Part shown: piece by piece, positions 59,124 through 64,000 of the stretch
Layout: each line of letters opens with the position of its first letter
Position numbering within the stretch: position 1 is the stretch's first letter
NCBI GenBank assembly: GCA_021785495.1
Contig: JAJYFB010000002.1
Coordinates: forward strand, 1-64,000
Length of the DNA stretch: 64,000 nucleotides
Direction: 5' to 3'
From: Acidobacteriota bacterium
Lineage (GTDB): Bacteria; Acidobacteriota; Terriglobia; Terriglobales; Acidobacteriaceae
Made by a program: the position numbers and the translations under genes
Notes under the pieces: generated by a model
Databases searched by the model: none
What the model was told of the DNA's origin: nothing
The model's input: only the letters and a program-made list of their open reading frames with translations

Positions 59124-60353
59124 TTACCGGCGTCTTCCGCTTTTGCGTATCTTTGCGGATTTTTCCGGCTTTTTGGGGTTGTGCTGGTCGAGAAACGGAA
59201 TGGGGGCAAGATCGGGTCCCATCCGTTCGACGCGCGTATCGATCATTTTGTAGTCAATGGTGCGCAGGGTTGCCGGCCGCGCCACCCCACCGGCCGGTTC
59301 GATGGCGATATGGCTGCCGCCGGCGATCTCGAAGCGGAAGGCGGGCGCCGGGCCGTTGGCCGTCTCCGCGGTCAAGACGCGCACCGGCAGATAGCCCGCG
59401 ATGGGATGCAAACGGAAGGCCGTCTCGTAGCGATGGTGGCGCAGACTCCAGGTAAAGACGCGCAACTGATCGAAGTCGTACGGCAGCCCGTTGGCGGGCG
59501 CGGCCAGCGCCATCAGGTATTCCGGAATCTCATGGCTGGGCAGATCCGGATCGGGATCGTTGACCTTCTTGAGCACCCAGGCGCCGACAATGCGCTGGCC
59601 CTCGGCGTACTGCGCCACGTCGTCGGGCACATCGATGAAAAGACGATTCGCCAGCAGCCATCCCACCCGCCCGTGCGCGTCGCGCGCCAGCCACCAGTCG
59701 TCCATGGCGGGCGGTTTGGCCTCTTCGGCCACAGCGGAAGACGGAGTTTGCGGCGACGCCGAAGCGGCCACGGCCTTCGCGGGCGCTTTTGCCGCCGCCT
59801 TGGCGGAGTGTGCGGCAGGAGGCTGCGGCAAAGACGCGGCGCTCTCGCCAGCATCCTTCGGCGCAGTGGCCCGCGCCAGCAGCTCCACCTTGCTGTTGCC
59901 GGGAATCAGGTAAAACCGGGGCGACATTCGGCCTGGCCTCAGGTGCATGGCGAGGTCGTCGAAGAGCGTCCCGGTGGCCGCCACTGGCGTGTCCTTGTTC
60001 TCTTCGGCCAGTTGGGCAAAGTCCTCGTACGTTGCTTCGTCGATGGTGGCGCGCTCTTCGATCCAGCCGGTCTGCTTGTCGCCTGTCTCGACCTTGAGAA
60101 AGCGCCGCCAGTGCTGCAAAACCTGGAGAGCTTCTCCGTTCGTCACCTGGCAGACGCGCGTCGAGACCGGAGCCACGCGGTCGCGCAGAAACATCGGCCG
60201 TACCGAGGCGACGTAGACCGTCTCGTGGCTCTGGCTGCGAAAACGGCCGCAGCCGGCCAGAAGGCAAAGCCCGAACAGCGCCAGAGACGATGCCGAAATC
60301 GCTCCGCAGCGCCGGGGAAATGAAGAGGAAACGATTGGAAAATGAGTGGACAC
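59124..60353 (-). CDS. Lipoprotein with SH3-like domains, function unknown
   Basis: LFGLCLLAGCGRFRS lipobox; RVCQVTNGEALQVLQHWRRFLKVETGDKQTGWIEERAT and WWLARDAHGRVGWLLANRLFID SH3b-like blocks. Confidence 0.75.
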   Translation of the reverse strand: MSTHFPIVSSSFPRRCGAISASSLALFGLCLLAGCGRFRSQSHETVYVASVRPMFLRDRVAPVSTRVCQVTNGEALQVLQHWRRFLKVETGDKQTGWIEERATIDEATYEDFAQLAEENKDTPVAATGTLFDDLAMHLRPGRMSPRFYLIPGNSKVELLARATAPKDAGESAASLPQPPAAHSAKAAAKAPAKAVAASASPQTPSSAVAEEAKPPAMDDWWLARDAHGRVGWLLANRLFIDVPDDVAQYAEGQRIVGAWVLKKVNDPDPDLPSHEIPEYLMALAAPANGLPYDFDQLRVFTWSLRHHRYETAFRLHPIAGYLPVRVLTAETANGPAPAFRFEIAGGSHIAIEPAGGVARPATLRTIDYKMIDTRVERMGPDLAPIPFLDQHNPKKPEKSAKIRKSGRRR

Positions 60354-60436
60354 GGCCGCGCTTGCCTAGAGAATACCACCGTGCGCCGGGCGGAATCGGC
60401 GTTCGGACCGGAAGGCTCAGGGAGATCGCAGGAATG

Positions 60437-60563
60437 TTTTTGGGCTTGCATCGCGGGATCGTCGCGCCACTCCGGGGCGAGAATAGTTTTTTCCACGCTG
60501 TCCCAGAGGCTCGCTACGTTCCACTCCGGGCTGCTTTTTCTGTTCCCGTGGGACGCAACCGGC
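60437..60563. repeat. Dispersed multi-hairpin repeat, copy 3
   Basis: TTTGGGCTTGCATCGCGGGATCGTCGCGCCACTCCGGGGCGAGAATAGTTTTTTCCACGCTGTCCCAGAGGCTCGC...TTCCCGTGGGACGCAACCGG, aligned with copy 1. Confidence 0.85.
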
Positions 60564-60766
60564 CGACCGATCAAAGGTGGATTGGAAGCCGGTTGTGTTT
60601 CGCGCTTTGTTTTGCAGCGGCTGAAGCCATGCCCTTGCGAAGTGGTTCCCGGCGGCCATGCGAACTGCCCATGCGATGGTTCTGTCGGAGAGAATGGTTT
60701 TTGCGTTTCGTTTTTGACGCGATGCGATAGGCTGAATAGAGAATTTGCGTCTTCTGGAAGGGTTCC

Positions 60767-62092
60767 TTGGCCAAGCAGACAACCGCATCCTCGCGTCCAT
60801 TTTTCTATCCGCAGGCAGGCGCTGCGCTGCATTGCGGCGAGGTCTCGATCGAGTCGCTGGCGCGGCGTTTCGGCACCCCGCTCTACGTCTACTCGGGCGA
60901 CCAGATTGCCGGGCGGCTGGGCCTTTTTCAGCAGGCTCTCGCAGGCCGGGAGCACCTGGTTTGCTATGCGGTCAAGGCCAACTCGGCGCTGGCGATTCTG
61001 CGGCTGCTGGCCGCGCGCGGCGCGGGCTTCGACATCGTTTCCGGCGGCGAACTGCAACGCGTGCTCGCCGCCGCGCCCGAGGCCGCCAGCCGCGTGGTCT
61101 TCTCCGGCGCGGGCAAGACGGAGGCCGAGATCGACCTTGCGCTCCAGAGCGGAATTTTGCAGTTCAACGTGGAGAGCGAGGCGGAGCTGAAGCTGCTGGC
61201 CGCGCGGGCGCGCAAGCTCAAGGTGCGCGCCCGCTTCGCGCTGCGCGTCAATCCCGACGTCTTCGCCGAGACGCATCCGTATATCTCGACCGGCCTCAGC
61301 GAGCACAAGTTCGGCATTGCGATCGACCGCGCGCGGGCCATCTACAAGGAAGCCGCCAACGAGCGCTGGCTGGAGGCGCACGGCGTGAGCGTGCACATCG
61401 GCTCGCAGATTCGTTCCGCCGGGCCGTTCGGCGCGGCCGTGGCGCGCGTAGCCGGGCTCGTGCGCACGCTGCGCCGCGCCGGCATCGCGCTCAAGGCCAT
61501 CGACGCCGGCGGCGGACTGGGAATCGATTATCACGCGCTGGTCGCGACGGCGACGCAACCGGTTCACGCGCAGAAAAATGGCCCATGCGACGCTACGGTC
61601 AAGGTCGCCGAGTACGCGGCGGCGCTCGAAGAGGCGCTGGGCGGCTTCGACGGGCGGCTTTTGATCGAGCCGGGCCGGTTTCTGGTCGCGCCGGCCGGGG
61701 CGCTGGTGGCGCGCGTGCTCTACGTCAAGCGCAACGGCAAAAAGACCTTCGTGATTACCGACGCGGCGATGAACGACTTGATCCGCCCCGCGCTTTACCA
61801 GGCATGGCACGAGATTGCGCCCGTGCGGCCAAGGGCGGGAAGGCCGCGCGCCGTCGATGTGGTCGGGCCGGTTTGCGAATCGGGCGACTTCTTCGCCCAC
61901 GACCGCAAACTTGCGCCGATCGCGCCGGGCGACCTGCTGACCGTGCTCGACGCGGGCGCTTACGGAATGGCGCAGAGTTCCAATTACAACTCGCGGCCGC
62001 GGCCGGCCGAAGCGCTTGTCGAGGGAGCGAAGGCGCGCCTCATTCGCCGCCGCGAAACCGTGGCCGATCTGCTCGCGCCGGAGCTGCTCTGA
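60767..62092 (+). CDS. lysA: Diaminopimelate decarboxylase; TTG start
   Basis: FGTPLYVYSGDQIAGRLGLFQQAL...LVCYAVKANSALAILRLLAARGAGFDIVSGGELQR; SVHIGSQI; VGPVCESGDFFAHDR. Confidence 0.96.
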   Translation: MAKQTTASSRPFFYPQAGAALHCGEVSIESLARRFGTPLYVYSGDQIAGRLGLFQQALAGREHLVCYAVKANSALAILRLLAARGAGFDIVSGGELQRVLAAAPEAASRVVFSGAGKTEAEIDLALQSGILQFNVESEAELKLLAARARKLKVRARFALRVNPDVFAETHPYISTGLSEHKFGIAIDRARAIYKEAANERWLEAHGVSVHIGSQIRSAGPFGAAVARVAGLVRTLRRAGIALKAIDAGGGLGIDYHALVATATQPVHAQKNGPCDATVKVAEYAAALEEALGGFDGRLLIEPGRFLVAPAGALVARVLYVKRNGKKTFVITDAAMNDLIRPALYQAWHEIAPVRPRAGRPRAVDVVGPVCESGDFFAHDRKLAPIAPGDLLTVLDAGAYGMAQSSNYNSRPRPAEALVEGAKARLIRRRETVADLLAPELL

Positions 62093-62188
62093 GAGCGGAA
62101 CTGTTGCGATGGCCTTGTCACGAACCGTGCGGCACGGCTTCCTGCCGCGCGGCCGATTTGCTATGGTGTTGTGCGGGAGAAATTTGCC

Positions 62189-63727
62189 ATGGTGAGCCGT
62201 TTGAAGTTCGTTGCAGCGCTGCTGGGCGTGGCGCTGGGAGCGATGCTCCATGCCAATTCGCTGAAGGTAAAGGTCGAGCAGGGCAAGTTGCAAGGCAAGT
62301 TCGTCAACGAGGGCCGGGTGCGCGCCTTTCTCGGCATTCCGTATGCCGCGCCTCCGCTGGAGGCTTTGCGTTGGCGCGCGCCCGCACCGGCCGCGCACTG
62401 GAAGGGCGTGCGCCAGGCGAGACGATACGGCGCGCATTGCGAACAGTTTCCCTTTCCGGACATGATCTTTCCGGACGCGGACATGAGCGAGGATTGCCTT
62501 TTTCTGAACGTGTTTACGCCCGCTCACGCAAAAAATAGCAGCAAATTGCCGGTGATGTTCTGGATTCACGGCGGAGCCTATTTCGCCGGGTCGGCTTCGG
62601 AGCCGCGGCATGACGGCGATTTTCTGCCGGCCAAAGGCGTCGTGCTGGTGACGATCAACTACCGGCTGGGCGTCTTCGGCTTTCTCGATACGGACGAATT
62701 GATCGCCGAGGGCGATGGCTCGGCCGGTAACTACGGATTGATGGACATGATCGCCGCTCTGCGCTGGGTGAAGGCGAATATCGCGCAGTTTGGCGGCGAC
62801 CCGCAGAAGGTGACGATCTTCGGCGAAAGCGCGGGCTCCTTTGCTGTGAGCACGCTCATGGCTTCGCCCATGGCCAAGGGGCTCTTCATTCGCGCCATCG
62901 GCGAAAGCGGTTCGGCGCTGGGCGGGGGATTGGGCGGCCAGGCAGCGGCCAAAGCCGCACCGGCTGAAACCGCCTGGGTGCGTGAGGCGCTGGGCGTCAA
63001 GTCCCTGGCTGAGTTGCGGGCCATGCCTGCCGAGGCCATCCTGGCGGCGACGCGCAAACATGGAGCGCCCGCCTTTGCGCCGGTTGTCGATGGCAAGGTG
63101 CTGACCGAGCCGGTTGCCGCAACTTACGCCGAAGGCAAGCAGGCGCACATTCCGCTGCTGGCCGGCTGGAACCGCGACGAGGGCAGTTTCTCCGCTCCCA
63201 AGGAGATGACAGCGGAGAAATGGAAGGCCGCCGCCGAAAAGCGATTCGGCGACCAAGCCGCGGCGTTTCTCAAGGCCTACCCCGGAGCCGACGACGCCGA
63301 GGCCGAGCGTGCGTCGATCGACTACGCCGGCGACATGTTCATCGCCTTCGGCACGTGGAAATGGATCGAGGCCCAGTCGAAAACCGGTGAAGCGCCCGTC
63401 TATCGCTACCACTTCGAGCTGGCCGCCCCGCCCAGCAAGTTTCACGACGCCACGGCCTACCACTCCGACGAGATCGAGTACGTCTTCGGCACGCTGGCGA
63501 CACGCCCCGGCGCGGAGTGGCGGCCGGAGGATCGCAAGCTGAGCGAAGAGATGATGAGCTACTGGACGAACTTCGCGAAAACCGGCGACCCCAACGGACC
63601 GGGGCTGCCCGCATGGCCGCGCTTCGATAAAACCGGCGAGGTGATGCACCTGGATCGGGATTCGCAGGCCACTCCCGACACGACACGGGCGCGATACGAG
63701 TTCCTGCTGAAGACGGCGAAACGCTGA
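62189..63727 (+). CDS. Type-B carboxylesterase, exported
   Basis: FLGIPYAAPPLEALRWRAPAP; EDCLFLNVFTPA; VMFWIHGGAYFAGSA; VTIFGESAGSFAVSTLMAS. Alternative start 62171. Confidence 0.94.
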   Translation: MVSRLKFVAALLGVALGAMLHANSLKVKVEQGKLQGKFVNEGRVRAFLGIPYAAPPLEALRWRAPAPAAHWKGVRQARRYGAHCEQFPFPDMIFPDADMSEDCLFLNVFTPAHAKNSSKLPVMFWIHGGAYFAGSASEPRHDGDFLPAKGVVLVTINYRLGVFGFLDTDELIAEGDGSAGNYGLMDMIAALRWVKANIAQFGGDPQKVTIFGESAGSFAVSTLMASPMAKGLFIRAIGESGSALGGGLGGQAAAKAAPAETAWVREALGVKSLAELRAMPAEAILAATRKHGAPAFAPVVDGKVLTEPVAATYAEGKQAHIPLLAGWNRDEGSFSAPKEMTAEKWKAAAEKRFGDQAAAFLKAYPGADDAEAERASIDYAGDMFIAFGTWKWIEAQSKTGEAPVYRYHFELAAPPSKFHDATAYHSDEIEYVFGTLATRPGAEWRPEDRKLSEEMMSYWTNFAKTGDPNGPGLPAWPRFDKTGEVMHLDRDSQATPDTTRARYEFLLKTAKR

Positions 63728-63899
63728 ACGTTTCCTTGCGGCAGACGGGTGAATGCGCGGTTCTTTCGCCCGCATGCGCCGGCGTTTGATCGGCGCGAGC
63801 ATCCTTTGGCGCGGTCTTCTCGCTATGCTCATGCGGACCGATTGAGATCGACCGGTCGCTTGGAACCGGAATCCGTGGGCTCGATGCACGAATGGCGCT

Positions 63900-64000
63900 A
63901 TGATGGCAAGTGAGGTCACCGTGGACGATCGGATCACAATCGAACCGGACAAACGATCGGGCCAGCCTGCATTCGCGGGCTGCGGATTACCGTCTGGGAC
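63900..64000 (+). pseudogene. DUF433 family antitoxin 5' portion with an apparent 1-nt deletion (truncated by window end)
   Basis: Frame 1: MMASEVTVDDRITIEPDKRSGQP; then frame +2: CIRGLRITVWD; together DRITIEPDKRSGQPCIRGLRITVWD is the DUF433 signature. Confidence 0.75.

Noticed and set aside
60143-63952. 1269-aa minus-strand ORF
   Set aside because: Antisense to lysA and the carboxylesterase, both with clear family motifs; composition typical of a spurious high-GC ORF.

Overview
GC-rich chromosomal window. Gene content (Oar-like TonB receptors, M13 peptidase, GH28/CE8 pectin enzymes, winged-helix/TM sensor proteins, FG-GAP and beta-propeller lipoproteins) suggests Acidobacteriota (Terriglobia-like); this taxonomic call is inference. 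Most of the window is ordinary chromosome. It contains orphan phosphorelay regulators, NikR, a surface-polysaccharide glycosyltransferase/UDP-sugar dehydrogenase cluster, a TPP-riboswitch-led operon (TonB receptor, APH-like kinase, PnuC/PnuT-type transporter), a porin divergent from an RcnR-like regulator, xerD-xerC, and a malectin-domain membrane protein with an N-terminal winged-helix-like domain. It also contains amtB-glnK, pectin genes (GH28, CE8, kduI), three tandem beta-propeller lipoproteins, holB, glgP flanked by two EAL-HDOD proteins, ispD/ispF, a VapBC-type TA pair, gltX, recO, ferredoxin, mlaE/mlaF-like genes, lysA and a carboxylesterase. The observations most worth follow-up are: the TPP-riboswitch operon, whose receptor would probably be mis-annotated as a siderophore receptor; the RcnR-like/porin divergent pair with a perfect palindrome between them; a perfect 11-bp inverted repeat enclosing the gltX start codon; a 112-bp inverted-repeat element between amtB and glnK; the malectin sensor; a structured orphan region at ~39.5-40.2 kb; a dispersed hairpin-repeat family; and two decayed TA-type genes (an in-frame TGA in a PIN gene and a 1-nt frameshift in DUF433). 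No CRISPR array, rRNA, tRNA or intact transposase was recognised. All calls come from reading the sequence and the supplied ORF translations. No database search was run.
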